A stretch of DNA of 64,000 nt from JAPLSN01 sp964482955 (GTDB lineage Bacteria; Spirochaetota; Spirochaetia; Treponematales; UBA12059). The notes below the pieces were generated by a model, which saw only the letters and a program-made list of their open reading frames with translations, ran no database searches and was not told the DNA's origin. Numbering within the stretch: the stretch's first letter is position 1; each line of letters starts with the position of its first letter. The position numbers were made by a program, and so were the translations under genes. Positions 1-7,966 of this stretch are shown one piece after another. The stretch covers positions 62,001 through 126,000 of the forward strand of contig CAYZZW010000002.1 of the NCBI GenBank assembly GCA_964482955.1, written 5' to 3'.

Positions 1-903
1 CGGCAAGCCGAAGACGGCCGTGTCGCCGCGGCGGCCGAAGTAGGTCGGCTTCCCGGGCTTCATCGCCAGCTTGTGGAATACGCGCTCGACGCCCGCCGCC
101 CGAAGGGCCGCGGGGACGTGGTCGTAATCGCCCATCGAGACGCCGCCCGAGACGAGGACGACGTCGCACTCGTCGAGCGCGCGGGAAAGCGCTTGGCGGA
201 GCGCGGCTTCGTCGTCGCGGACGATGCCGTAAGCTCGCGCGACGCAGCCCGCCGCCCCGACCTGCGCGGTCAGCATGGGGCCGTTGGAGTCGTAGATGCC
301 CGCCGCGCCGAGCGTCACGCCGGGAGCGGCGAGTTCGTCGCCCGTGGACAGCACGCCGACGACGGGGCGCGCGGACACCTCGACGCGCGCGTACCCGGAT
401 GACGCGAGGATGCCGATCTCCTGGGGCCCGAGGACGCGCGGACCGAAGAGCGGATCCCCCGCGCGCTGGTTTTCGCCGCGCTTGATGATGTTGGAGATCT
501 TTTCCGGCTTGTCGAACGCGACGAGTTCGGCGCCGTCCGGCGCGGTGCCCGCGCTCCGCGTCCATTCCACCCGCTGGACGCCCGAGGCGCCCTTCGGGAT
601 GGGCGCGCCCGTCATGATGCGCGCGCATTCGCCGGGGCCGAGGACGCGCGCGGGCGCCGCGCCGGCGGCCACCGTTTCGACGACGCGCCACGGATCCGTG
701 TCCGCCTTGTTGCCGGACGGGCCGTACGCGAAGCCGTCCATGGCCGACTTGTCGAAGGGCGGCTGGTCGACGCGGGAGCGCGGCGCGACCGGCATGACGC
801 GGCCGAGCGCGTCCGCGAGCGCGACGTCCTCGGTCTTCGCGGACGGAAGGTCCGCGAGCGCGAGTTTCAGGGCGTCGTCGGGGTGCAGGAGCGTGTCGTT
901 CAC
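1..903 (-). CDS. moeA: Molybdopterin molybdenumtransferase MoeA (3' part cut by window edge)
   Basis: MoeA inserts molybdate or tungstate into adenylylated molybdopterin in the cytoplasm. Translating the minus strand from a GTG at 903 gives an uninterrupted frame to the window edge. It shows the MoeA motifs FDKSAMDGFAY near residue 60, TGAPIPKGA, the MoCF block SGGVSMGDYD and MKPGKPTYFG, with FGLP at the edge. The C-terminal domain lies outside the window. The GTG start overlaps the stop of the upstream ABC ATPase as GTGA, so it is the last visible gene of the tup operon. Next to a tungstate transporter and near an aldehyde:ferredoxin oxidoreductase, its likely job is tungsten cofactor assembly (inference). 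Confidence 0.93.
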   Translation of the reverse strand, partial: MNDTLLHPDDALKLALADLPSAKTEDVALADALGRVMPVAPRSRVDQPPFDKSAMDGFAYGPSGNKADTDPWRVVETVAAGAAPARVLGPGECARIMTGAPIPKGASGVQRVEWTRSAGTAPDGAELVAFDKPEKISNIIKRGENQRAGDPLFGPRVLGPQEIGILASSGYARVEVSARPVVGVLSTGDELAAPGVTLGAAGIYDSNGPMLTAQVGAAGCVARAYGIVRDDEAALRQALSRALDECDVVLVSGGVSMGDYDHVPAALRAAGVERVFHKLAMKPGKPTYFGRRGDTAVFGLP

Positions 904-1571
904 GGGCGGGCCTCCGCGTTCATTCTACCATCGACGAAGGAGATCGTCCGCGTGGCGAGCGCCTCGGCGAGGCCGCCGTGGTGCGTGGCGACGACGAGCG
1001 TGGCGCCGGAGGCGGCTTCCTCGAGGAGTACGCGCTCGATGATTCGGGCCGAGGCGGCGTCGGCGCTCGCGGTCGGTTCGTCGAGGAGGAGGACGCGGGC
1101 GCCCGAAGCGAGCACGCGGGCGAGCGCGACGCGCTGGGCTTCGCCGCCGGAAAGCTTGCGGCGTGGCCTGTGGCCGTAGCCGTCGAGCCCGAGCCGCGCG
1201 AGCGCCGCTTCGGCGGCCTCCTCGCGCCCGCGGGCGGGAACGCCGCGGCAGCGGAGCGCGAACGACACGTTGTACGACACCGAACCGGCGAGGAGGTAGG
1301 GCGACTGGTGGAGGTAGGCGGTTTCCGCGCGGAAGGCCGTCGAGCCTTGGATCGCCTGACCGCGGTAGCGGATGGTCCCGGACAGTGGCGCCATGAGGCC
1401 GTTGAGCGCCTTGAGGAAGGTCGTCTTGCCCGAGCCGTTCTGTCCGAGGAGGACGAGCCGCTCGCCCCCGCGGAGGACGAAGGTCCCGACCTCGAGCACC
1501 CGGTCCCGGCCGTAGCCGAGCTCGAGCCCCTCCGTCTCGAACAGGAGATCCGTTCCGTTCATGGCGTTCAC
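900..1571 (-). CDS. tupC: Tungstate ABC transporter ATP-binding protein
   Basis: This is the cytoplasmic ATPase of a TupABC-type tungstate importer, 223 aa. Visible motifs are Walker A GQNGSGKTT near residue 42, signature LSGGEAQRVALARVL, Walker B RVLLLDEPTASADA and a switch histidine in VVATHHGG. It lacks the C-terminal regulatory domain of ModC-type ATPases, as usual for TupC. The start overlaps the permease stop by ATGA and the stop overlaps the moeA start by GTGA, so the three genes are translationally coupled. The specificity call rests on the neighbouring TupA-type binding protein and permease; the ATPase alone would be generic. Confidence 0.9.
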   Translation of the reverse strand: MNAMNGTDLLFETEGLELGYGRDRVLEVGTFVLRGGERLVLLGQNGSGKTTFLKALNGLMAPLSGTIRYRGQAIQGSTAFRAETAYLHQSPYLLAGSVSYNVSFALRCRGVPARGREEAAEAALARLGLDGYGHRPRRKLSGGEAQRVALARVLASGARVLLLDEPTASADAASARIIERVLLEEAASGATLVVATHHGGLAEALATRTISFVDGRMNAEARP

Positions 1572-2239
1572 CGTTCGTCCGGGGCGAGTGCGTGGAGCGC
1601 CACGTTGACGCCGAGGGCCAGGACGAGGAGGACGAGGCCGAGTGACAGCGCCCGCTCGAACTCGCCCTTGGACGCGTCGAGGGCGATGGCGGTGGTCATG
1701 TTGCGGGTGGACCAGCGGATGTTCCCGCCGAGCATCATCGACACGCCCACCTCCCCGGTGACGCGCCCGAAGGCGGCCACGACCGCCGCCACGAGGATCT
1801 GCCGCGACTCGCGGAGGGTGGTCAGGAAGCGCCGCCAGCGTCCGGCGCCGAGCGTGACGATCGTCTCGCGGAAGCGAGGGTCGAGGCGCGACAGCCCGGC
1901 GTAGGTGAGCGTCGCCACGACGGGGAAGGCGAGAAAGACCTGCCCGAACACGACGCCGCCCGGGGCGAAGAGGAGCCCCATGCCGCCGAGCGGGCCGGAG
2001 CGCGAGATGAGCGAATACGCGAAAAGGCCGATGACGACGGTGGGCAGGGCGGTGAGCGCGTTGAGCGTCGCCGCGACGAGGCGGCGGCCCCTGAACGGGC
2101 GGGCGGCCAGGGCGGCCCCGGCCGCGATGCCGGGGACCGCCGATAGGACCGTCGAGAAGAACGAAAAGCGGAGGGACACGAAGACGACGAACCAGGTTTC
2201 GCGGTCGCCCGCGAAGAGCAGCCTGAACGCCTCTTTCAC
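1568..2239 (-). CDS. tupB: Tungstate ABC transporter permease
   Basis: An inner-membrane permease of 223 aa with about five hydrophobic segments and the inner-membrane BPD-type loop around GRWRRFLTTLRESRQ, where the ATPase docks. The N-terminal EAFRLLFAGDRETW resembles TupB openings. It starts with GTG at 2239 and lies 22 bp after the tupA stop; its own stop overlaps the tupC start (ATGA). Together with TupA and TupC it should move tungstate into the cytoplasm. Confidence 0.9.
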   Translation of the reverse strand: MKEAFRLLFAGDRETWFVVFVSLRFSFFSTVLSAVPGIAAGAALAARPFRGRRLVAATLNALTALPTVVIGLFAYSLISRSGPLGGMGLLFAPGGVVFGQVFLAFPVVATLTYAGLSRLDPRFRETIVTLGAGRWRRFLTTLRESRQILVAAVVAAFGRVTGEVGVSMMLGGNIRWSTRNMTTAIALDASKGEFERALSLGLVLLVLALGVNVALHALAPDER

Positions 2240-2261
2240 CGCCGTCGGCCCTTCGCGAACG

Positions 2262-3065
2262 TCAATACAGGTAGAAGCACTGCTCGCCGCCGATCTTGTA
2301 ACCGGCGATGAGCTTCCGGCCTTCCGGCCCGACGAGCCAGTCCATGAGTGCCTTTGCGCCCGCGACGTTCACGCCGGGCCACTTGGCGGGATTCACGGTG
2401 ATGACGCCGTAGGGGTTGAAGTAGACCTTGTCGCCCTCGGAGAGGATCTTGAGCGTCGACTTGTCCTTCATCGCGAGCCAGGTGCCCCGGTCCGCGAGGG
2501 TGTACGCGCCCATCTGCTCGGCCATCATGATGCACTGCGACATGCCCTGGCCGGCCTCCTTGTACCAGGCGCCCGTCGGGACGATGCCGGCGGCCTTCCA
2601 GATGTCCTTTTCCTTCGTGTGGGTGCCGGAGTTGTCGCCGCGGGACACGAAGCCGGCCGTCGACTTCGAGATGGCCGCGAAGGCGTCCTTGGCGTTCTTC
2701 GTCTTGCCGACGCCGGCCGGGTCCTTGGCGGGCCCGAGCACGACGAAGTCGTTGTACATGAGGTCCTTGCGTTCGGCGCCGAAACCGGCGGCCATGAAGG
2801 CGTCCTCGAGGGCGCGGGCGTGGACGATGACGAGGTCGCAATCGCCCTTTTCGCCGATCTTGAGCGAGGCGCCGGTGCCGACGGCCACCACTTCGCACTT
2901 GTACCCGGTGGCCTTCTCGAAGACCGGCAGGATGGCCGCGAGCAGGCCGGACTGTTCGGTGCTCGTGGTGGTGGCGATGCGGAGGCGCGGGACGGCGGGT
3001 GCCTGGGCCTGGAGGCCGACGGCGAGGGACAGCGCGAGAAGCGCCGCTACGACGGTGCGTTTCAT
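2262..3065 (-). CDS. tupA: Tungstate-binding periplasmic protein
   Basis: A secreted oxyanion-binding protein of 267 aa. Residues 1-21 form a Sec signal peptide ending LQAQA. The mature N-terminus carries the TupA hallmark IATTTSTEQSGLL, followed by GTGASLKIGEKGDCDLVIVHA and a late SRGDNSGTHTKE block, which are the oxyanion-contact segments of this family. The ATG at 3065 was chosen over an upstream in-frame start because GGAAAGGAG lies just upstream and the signal peptide begins there. It is the first gene of tupABC-moeA, behind a sigma-70-like promoter at 3199-3227. TupA rather than ModA is inferred from the TTTSTxxSGLL motif. Confidence 0.93.
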   Translation of the reverse strand: MKRTVVAALLALSLAVGLQAQAPAVPRLRIATTTSTEQSGLLAAILPVFEKATGYKCEVVAVGTGASLKIGEKGDCDLVIVHARALEDAFMAAGFGAERKDLMYNDFVVLGPAKDPAGVGKTKNAKDAFAAISKSTAGFVSRGDNSGTHTKEKDIWKAAGIVPTGAWYKEAGQGMSQCIMMAEQMGAYTLADRGTWLAMKDKSTLKILSEGDKVYFNPYGVITVNPAKWPGVNVAGAKALMDWLVGPEGRKLIAGYKIGGEQCFYLY

Positions 3066-3108
3066 GGGGTTCTCCTTTCCGAATACGGGAGGCGCCGCCG
3101 TTTCCGGC
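3066..3108 (-). promoter_or_regulatory. tupA leader with GAAA-loop hairpin and conserved ribosome-binding segment
   Basis: Read on the minus strand, the leader has a 5-bp stem CGCCG/CGGCG closed by a GAAA tetraloop, then CCTCCCGTATT and CGGAAAGGAG, then ATG. The CTCC could pair with the GGAG of the ribosome-binding site. The same arrangement precedes pruA at 4865-4913. A regulatory role is inferred. Confidence 0.45.
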
Positions 3109-3198
3109 GACACCCTTGATCGTGTCCATACGGACCGCGATCTCGACCGTTCGCCATGGGCATCGCGCCGTCAGGACGAAGCGGTTCGGAGCGATGCG

Positions 3199-3227
3199 AG
3201 CCTAGCCTCGCCGGCCCGCGCTGTCAA
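3199..3227 (-). promoter_or_regulatory. Promoter of tupABC-moeA
   Basis: The minus strand has TTGACA (3222-3227), a 17-bp spacer and TAGGCT (3199-3204). The -35 box overlaps the stop codon of the upstream pruA-type gene. Predicted transcription start is about 125 nt before the tupA ATG. Confidence 0.65.
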
Positions 3228-4864
3228 GTTCGCGCGTCCTGCTGCATGAAGGGATAGGTCCAATCGCGCGGCGGGCAGAAGGTCTCCTTGACCGCGCGCG
3301 GGCTGACCCAGCGCATGAGGTTGAGGAACGAGCCCGCCTTGTCGTTCGTGCCGGAGCCCCGCGCGCCGCCGAAGGGCTGGCGCCCGACCACGGCGCCCGT
3401 GGGCTTGTCGTTGACGTAGAAGTTGCCCGCGGCGCGCCCGAGCGAGCGGAGCGCCTTTTCGATCTCGCCGCGGTCGCGCGCGAAGACGGCCCCGGTGAGC
3501 GCGTACGGCGAGGTCGAGTCTACGAGCGCGTAGGCGGCGTCGAGGTCACGGTCGTCGTAGGCGTGGACCGTGAGCACCGGCCCGAAGATCTCCTCGACCA
3601 TCGTAGAGGACCTTGGGTTTTTCGTGACGACGACGGTCGGCTCGACGAAGAAGCCTTTCGACTTGTCGTAGATCCCGCCCGCTACGATCGTCGCGCCGGG
3701 ATCGGCCTTGGCGCGCTCGATGTGCGACACGATCGAATCGAAGGCGGCTTCGTCGATGACGGCGTTCATGAAGCACGAATGATCGCGCACGTCCCCGACC
3801 TTGATCTTCGCCACTTCCGCGACTAGCCGGTCGACGAAGGCCTTCGCGCGGGACGCGGGCACGTAGACGCGGGACGCGGCGGAGCACTTCTGCCCCTGAT
3901 ACTCGAAGGCGCCGCGCAGGCACGCGACCACCGCGGCCTCCTCGTCGCAGTCCTGGTGGAGGAAGATGAAGTCCTTGCCGCCGGTCTCGCCTACGACGCG
4001 CGGGTAGGAGCGGTAGCGGTCCAGGTTGGACGCGATCGTCCGCTGGAGCGCGTTGAAGGTCGCGGTCGAGCCTGTGAAGTGGAGCCCGGCGAAGTCGGAT
4101 CGGCCGAGGACGAGCTCGGAGATCCGCGAGGCGCGCCCTGGCACGAAGTTGACTACCCCGGCGGGCAGGCCGCAGTCGCGGAGCAAGTCCATGAGGTACC
4201 AGTTCGACAGGACGCTCGAGCTCGCGGGCTTCCAGAACACGACGTTGCCCATGACCGCCGGCGCCGCGGCGAGGTTGGCGGCGATGGCCGTGAAGTTGAA
4301 GGGCGTCACGGCGTACACGAAGCCCTCGAGCGGCCGGTACTCCATGCGGTTCCACTCCATGGTATCGGAGCGCGGCTGGACGCGGTAGATGTCCTCGGCG
4401 AAATGCGGGAGGTAGCGGTAGAAATCCGCTGTTTCGCACGCCGAGTCGATCTCCGCCTGGTAGGCGTTCTTCGACTGGCCGAGCATGGTGGCGGCGTTGA
4501 GCGTGTAACGGTAGCCCGCGGCGATCCGCGCCGACGCCTTCAGGAAGACGGCGGCCCGCTCTTCGTAGGGCAATGCGGCCCAGGCCGCGGAGGCGGCGCG
4601 CCCGGCTTCGAGGGCGGCCGCTATCTCCGCGTCGCCCGCCAGGTGGTAGCGGCCGAGCGTGAGAGAGCGGTCGTGGGGCGCCTTGATCTCGACGCAGTTC
4701 CCGGTGCGGATTTCCTGCCCTCCGATGAAGAGGGGGATGTCGACCGGGTGCGTCGCCATTCGTTCGAGTTTGCGCTCGAGGGCGGCGCGCTCGTGGGAAC
4801 CCGGGGCGTACTGCCTGACGGGTTCGTTCGCCGGTTTCGGCGTCGCGATGATTGAATTGTTCAT
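3224..4864 (-). CDS. pruA: L-glutamate gamma-semialdehyde (1-pyrroline-5-carboxylate) dehydrogenase
   Basis: A 546-aa NAD-dependent aldehyde dehydrogenase that oxidises glutamate semialdehyde to glutamate in proline catabolism. Visible are GETGGKDFIFLH (NAD site and general-base region), EYQGQKCSAASRVY with the catalytic Cys, EEIFGPVLTV, and the C-terminal QPFGGARGSGTNDKAG typical of stand-alone P5C dehydrogenases. The ATG at 4864 has GGAAAGGAG upstream. It lies between the tungstate transporter and a divergent DUF2442 gene. No proline dehydrogenase gene is visible. Length and motifs match the eukaryote-like monofunctional PruA group rather than PutA. Confidence 0.94.
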   Translation of the reverse strand: MNNSIIATPKPANEPVRQYAPGSHERAALERKLERMATHPVDIPLFIGGQEIRTGNCVEIKAPHDRSLTLGRYHLAGDAEIAAALEAGRAASAAWAALPYEERAAVFLKASARIAAGYRYTLNAATMLGQSKNAYQAEIDSACETADFYRYLPHFAEDIYRVQPRSDTMEWNRMEYRPLEGFVYAVTPFNFTAIAANLAAAPAVMGNVVFWKPASSSVLSNWYLMDLLRDCGLPAGVVNFVPGRASRISELVLGRSDFAGLHFTGSTATFNALQRTIASNLDRYRSYPRVVGETGGKDFIFLHQDCDEEAAVVACLRGAFEYQGQKCSAASRVYVPASRAKAFVDRLVAEVAKIKVGDVRDHSCFMNAVIDEAAFDSIVSHIERAKADPGATIVAGGIYDKSKGFFVEPTVVVTKNPRSSTMVEEIFGPVLTVHAYDDRDLDAAYALVDSTSPYALTGAVFARDRGEIEKALRSLGRAAGNFYVNDKPTGAVVGRQPFGGARGSGTNDKAGSFLNLMRWVSPRAVKETFCPPRDWTYPFMQQDART

Positions 4865-4913
4865 CGCCGTACTCCTTTCCAAACACGGGAGGTCGCGCCC
4901 TTTCGGGCGCGGC
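4865..4913 (-). promoter_or_regulatory. pruA leader with GAAA-loop hairpin and conserved ribosome-binding segment
   Basis: The minus strand shows a 7-bp stem CGCGCCC/GGGCGCG with a GAAA loop, then CCTCCCGTGTT and TGGAAAGGAG before the ATG. The stem sequence differs from the tupA leader but the loop, order and ribosome-binding segment are the same. Confidence 0.45.
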
Positions 4914-5074
4914 CCATCGGCCCTCGGCCGTGGTCCGTTCGGACGTTAGGCGCTTCGGGCTCGGGGTAGGCTGCATGCGGGACCGTACGGCGTCGAGCGC
5001 CGTCGGTCATCCATTGGGATCGCGTGACGTTTTCCTGCTGTGGGGACTCCTTTCCGCCGCCCGGCGGGGCGCCC

Positions 5075-5103
5075 AGTATGACAGCGGTATCCGGAGCCCG
5101 CAA
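5075..5103 (-). promoter_or_regulatory. Promoter of pruA
   Basis: The minus strand has TTGCGG (5098-5103), 17 bp and CATACT (5075-5080). It gives a leader of about 200 nt that includes the GAAA hairpin. It lies back to back with the DUF2442 promoter. Confidence 0.45.
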
Positions 5104-5106
5104 GTA

Positions 5107-5135
5107 TTGAACGATGACCGCGGCGGACGTATCAT
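5107..5135 (+). promoter_or_regulatory. Promoter of the DUF2442 gene
   Basis: TTGAAC (5107-5112), a 17-bp spacer and TATCAT (5130-5135). Predicted transcription would begin only a few bases before the ATG at 5146. Confidence 0.5.
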
Positions 5136-5145
5136 GTGATTAGTT

Positions 5146-5409
5146 ATGAGTCCGACGGTATTCCCCACTTCCCCGGTTGAAATCGTACAAGTCACGAAAT
5201 ACGGCATATGGGTGGCCGTCGGTGACCATGAGTACTTCCTGGACTATGTCGAATACCCGTGGTTCAAAAACCGCACGATCGAAGAGATATGCGATGTCGA
5301 AATGCCCGCGCGCGAGCATCTGTATTGGCCGCGCATCGATGTCGATTTGTGCGTCGATTGCTTCGAAAGGTCCGACGACTATCCTCTCGTGGCGAAAGAG
5401 GGCGTGTGA
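5146..5409 (+). CDS. DUF2442 family small protein
   Basis: An 87-aa protein with the pattern of short DUF2442 proteins: KYGIWVAVGDHEYFLDY, PWFKNRTIEEI, then HLYWPRIDVDLCVD and YPLV near the end. Members of this family are often encoded next to a DUF4160 protein in small two-gene modules suspected to be toxin-antitoxin-like. No DUF4160 gene is seen here on either side, so this copy is an orphan. Codon use is less GC-rich than its neighbours, which suggests transfer. The function is unknown. It is followed immediately by a dense array of short hairpins. Confidence 0.75.
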   Translation: MSPTVFPTSPVEIVQVTKYGIWVAVGDHEYFLDYVEYPWFKNRTIEEICDVEMPAREHLYWPRIDVDLCVDCFERSDDYPLVAKEGV

Positions 5410-5547
5410 GCGCTTTGCGCGCCAGGGGGCTGAGTCAAAAATCTACTTCCATGTAGATTTTTGACATCGACGAACGCGTAGCGTTCGTCGGCGTGGTTCG
5501 CGCTTTGTGCGCGAACTTTTCAGTGAGCGCTTTGCGCGCCAGGGGGC
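5406..5547. repeat. 25-bp direct repeat pair flanking three hairpins
   Basis: A 25-bp sequence containing GCGCTTTGCGC occurs identically at 5406-5430 and 5523-5547. Between the copies are three perfect hairpins: 5434-5465 (13-bp stem), 5468-5490 (10-bp stem) and 5496-5516 (8-bp stem). The first copy overlaps the end of the DUF2442 gene. Confidence 0.85.
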
Positions 5548-5624
5548 GCAGCGGAAAGCCCGCAGGCGCGGGATGGCGAAGGCAGCCCGCGACGAGGACT
5601 TGGAGCGAAGCACCCGGCCGCCTC

Positions 5625-5669
5625 GGGAACGCCTGCGGCGTTCCCGGCGACGAGCTTCGCTCGTCGATC
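5625..5669. repeat. Two adjacent short hairpins
   Basis: GGGAACGCC-TGC-GGCGTTCCC (5625-5645) is followed directly by CGACGAGC-TTC-GCTCGTCG (5648-5666). A near-identical copy of the second lies at 46451-46473 before glutamine synthetase. The interval 5410-5747 holds no convincing gene. Confidence 0.8.
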
Positions 5670-5747
5670 TCCAGAGGGCGATTTCAGCGGCACGCGAAGC
5701 TTGGCGATATACGTAGGGCGCGCCCGAGGCGGGGCGCCCGTCGCGAA

Positions 5748-5785
5748 AACGAAACGGGGCGACCGTGCGGCCGCCCCGTTTCGTT
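5748..5785 (-). terminator. Terminator of the ferredoxin-AOR operon
   Basis: A perfect 14-bp stem (arms 5748-5761 and 5772-5785) with a 10-nt loop lies 15 bp after the AOR stop. On the minus strand it ends in a T-rich stretch. The stem is strong enough to act as an intrinsic terminator. Confidence 0.7.
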
Positions 5786-5800
5786 TCAGTAGCTTCGCGT

Positions 5801-7966
5801 TTACGCTTTTCCGGCGATGCGCGCGTTCACGACGTCGAGGACTTCGGGCAGGTCCATGCCGATTTCCTTGAGGTGCTCCGGCGTGGGGCAGCCGTCGGGT
5901 GTCCAGCCGCGGCGCTTGAAGACGGCGTCGATGAGCTGGTCGTACTGGCTGACGCGGTACTGGCGGAGCAGCTTCGTCTTTTCCTCCGAGCCCTTGCCGG
6001 CGGGGTCGATGCCGGCCTTTTCCTTGAGCGCCTTGTCGTAGCGCTCGGCTCGCGCGTCGTATTCGTCCGCGGTGACCGGGCCCATGGCGCGGTACGGCGG
6101 ATAGTCGTCCTTGCGGTGTCCTTTGCCGACGCGCACGTTGAACGCGCGCTGGAAGTTGTAGACGCGCTCGCTCATGCGGATGAGGCCGTCCCAGTCGAGG
6201 CTCTCGCCGGTGATGGCCGTGTAGAGCTCGTAGTAGTTCTGGACGTGCTCGGGCACCTTGTTCGGCTCGGGGTGCTTGGCGTTGTCCGCGGGCTCGACGT
6301 CGTTCCACGGCAGCTTGCAGAGGCCCTGGAGCCCGAACCAGGTGCGGAACATGGGGAAGTAGTGGAGCGCCTCCGCCTTCTTCTCGAAGGTGGGGATGCG
6401 GTTGTTCACCATGTCCATGAAGATGAGCCAGGCCTCGTCGTGCTGCGGGCCCTTGTTCGTGAGGTAGTAGCCGCCCTGCTGCGCGAGCGATTCCTTCGAC
6501 ACGTACTCGCTCTGCTCGAGGCCCTTGCCGTGGAGCGCGATGTCCTTCATGCGCTGCGGGTCGGCGCCGTATTCCTTCGCGAAGTGGTCGGCGAGGAACT
6601 TGACGCCCTTGCCGGCGAGCGTGCCGAAGCGCTTGCCGTCGGCCAGGTCGTGGAGGACCTGCGCGGCGCCCTTCCAGTTGCCCCAGGTCAGGTCGATGCC
6701 GTCCGTGCGTTCCTTGTTCAGGATGCCGAGCTCCCAGCACTCCATGAGGAAGCCGCACATCGTGCCGAAGCTGATGGTGTCGATGCCGTAGGTGTCGCAG
6801 TAGAAGTTGAGCTCGAGGATGCCGTGCGGGTCGTAGACGTAGAGGTTCGAGCCGACGCCGGCGGCGGTTTCGTACTCGGGGCCGTCCACGCAGACTTTCT
6901 TTCCCTTGTACGGGCCGGTGAGGAGCTCGAAGTGGTCCACCGCGTGGGCGCAGGCCATGGTGCAGCCGTACCAACAGCCGTCGGGCAGGTTCTGGCTGAA
7001 GAGCTTTTCCCACACCCAGCTGGCGATCTCGGGGCCCTTGGGGTCCTGGCCGTACTTGTGGTTCTTCGTGGGGAGGAGGTCGTAGTCGTTCATGACCTCC
7101 ATGAGGTGCGCGGTGCCCTGCTTGCGCATCTTGCACTGCTTGTCGTCGTTGACGACGATCTCGCGGTGCAGCTTGAGGCCCAGGCGCTGGACGGCGGCGG
7201 GGTCGGCGGCGTCGTTCAGGTTCTGCGAGACGCCCGAAAAGCGGCACACGACGGCGCGGATCTTCTTGTTCCGGAAGACGGTGCCGATGCCGCCTCGGCC
7301 CGCCTGCTTCACGCGGACGCCCTGGCGGCGCTTGTCGTAGAGGCTGAAGTTGAGGAGGCCCATCGGCGAGTGGTCCGCGCCGCGGCCGGCGCTGATCACG
7401 GACACCGACTGGAGGTCCTGCTCGTCGCGCGCGAAGGCGCGCGTCAGCTCCTCGGCGAGGAGGTGCGTGTCCTCGTCGAGGCGCGGGTCCGCTTCGTAGA
7501 AGGAGACCGTGCCCGAGTTCGAGTCGATGAAGACGATGGTCTCGACGTCGGACTTGCCCTGGAGCTCGAGGGCGTCCCAGCCGCCGAACTTGAGGTAGGG
7601 GCCGAAGTAGCCGCCGACGTTCGAGTCGATGGGCACTTCCGTCATGGGCGAGAGCGACACGACGAGGCTCTTGCCGGAGCCGGGGTAGTTCGTGTTGCCG
7701 CACACCGGGCCCATGGCGACGACGATCTCGTTCTCCGGATCGTCCCATTTGGTCGATGGCTTCGTCGCGTCCCAGAGGAGCTTGAGGCCGAAGCCCTTGC
7801 CGCCGACGAAGCGCTTTTTCATGTCCTCGGAGACGGCCTTGGCGACGGCTTTCTTCGCGCCGACGTCGACGTGGAGGGTGCGCATCGCGTAGCCGCGGCG
7901 GATCGGTTTCGGCTCGAACGCGAACTCCGCGAGGAGCTTGAAATCCTTCTTGCTGAACGCGCCCAT
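5801..7966 (-). CDS. Aldehyde:ferredoxin oxidoreductase family tungsten/molybdenum enzyme
   Basis: A 721-aa AOR-family enzyme, expected to oxidise an aldehyde or related substrate using a bis-pterin W or Mo cofactor and a [4Fe-4S] cluster. Family features are FVGGKGFGLKLLWD, GSGKSLVVSLSP, the pterin-binding QAGRGGIGTVFRNKKIRAVV and a cluster cysteine in GLQGLCKLPW. The proximal cluster motif is CWYGCTMAC, that is CX3CX3C, whereas classical AOR has CX2CX3C. The ATG at 7966 overlaps the ferredoxin stop (ATGA). Its paired poly-ferredoxin resembles the E. coli YdhV/YdhY arrangement. Tungsten use is inferred from the nearby tupABC-moeA. The substrate is unknown. Confidence 0.9.
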   Translation of the reverse strand: MGAFSKKDFKLLAEFAFEPKPIRRGYAMRTLHVDVGAKKAVAKAVSEDMKKRFVGGKGFGLKLLWDATKPSTKWDDPENEIVVAMGPVCGNTNYPGSGKSLVVSLSPMTEVPIDSNVGGYFGPYLKFGGWDALELQGKSDVETIVFIDSNSGTVSFYEADPRLDEDTHLLAEELTRAFARDEQDLQSVSVISAGRGADHSPMGLLNFSLYDKRRQGVRVKQAGRGGIGTVFRNKKIRAVVCRFSGVSQNLNDAADPAAVQRLGLKLHREIVVNDDKQCKMRKQGTAHLMEVMNDYDLLPTKNHKYGQDPKGPEIASWVWEKLFSQNLPDGCWYGCTMACAHAVDHFELLTGPYKGKKVCVDGPEYETAAGVGSNLYVYDPHGILELNFYCDTYGIDTISFGTMCGFLMECWELGILNKERTDGIDLTWGNWKGAAQVLHDLADGKRFGTLAGKGVKFLADHFAKEYGADPQRMKDIALHGKGLEQSEYVSKESLAQQGGYYLTNKGPQHDEAWLIFMDMVNNRIPTFEKKAEALHYFPMFRTWFGLQGLCKLPWNDVEPADNAKHPEPNKVPEHVQNYYELYTAITGESLDWDGLIRMSERVYNFQRAFNVRVGKGHRKDDYPPYRAMGPVTADEYDARAERYDKALKEKAGIDPAGKGSEEKTKLLRQYRVSQYDQLIDAVFKRRGWTPDGCPTPEHLKEIGMDLPEVLDVVNARIAGKA

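Noticed and set aside
900..2239. Molybdate (ModBC) transporter
   Set aside because: The adjacent binding protein has the TupA-type TTTSTxxSGLL signature and the ATPase lacks the ModC C-terminal domain.
5406..5669. CRISPR array
   Set aside because: The repeats are hairpins of differing sequence, with no regular spacers and no cas genes nearby.
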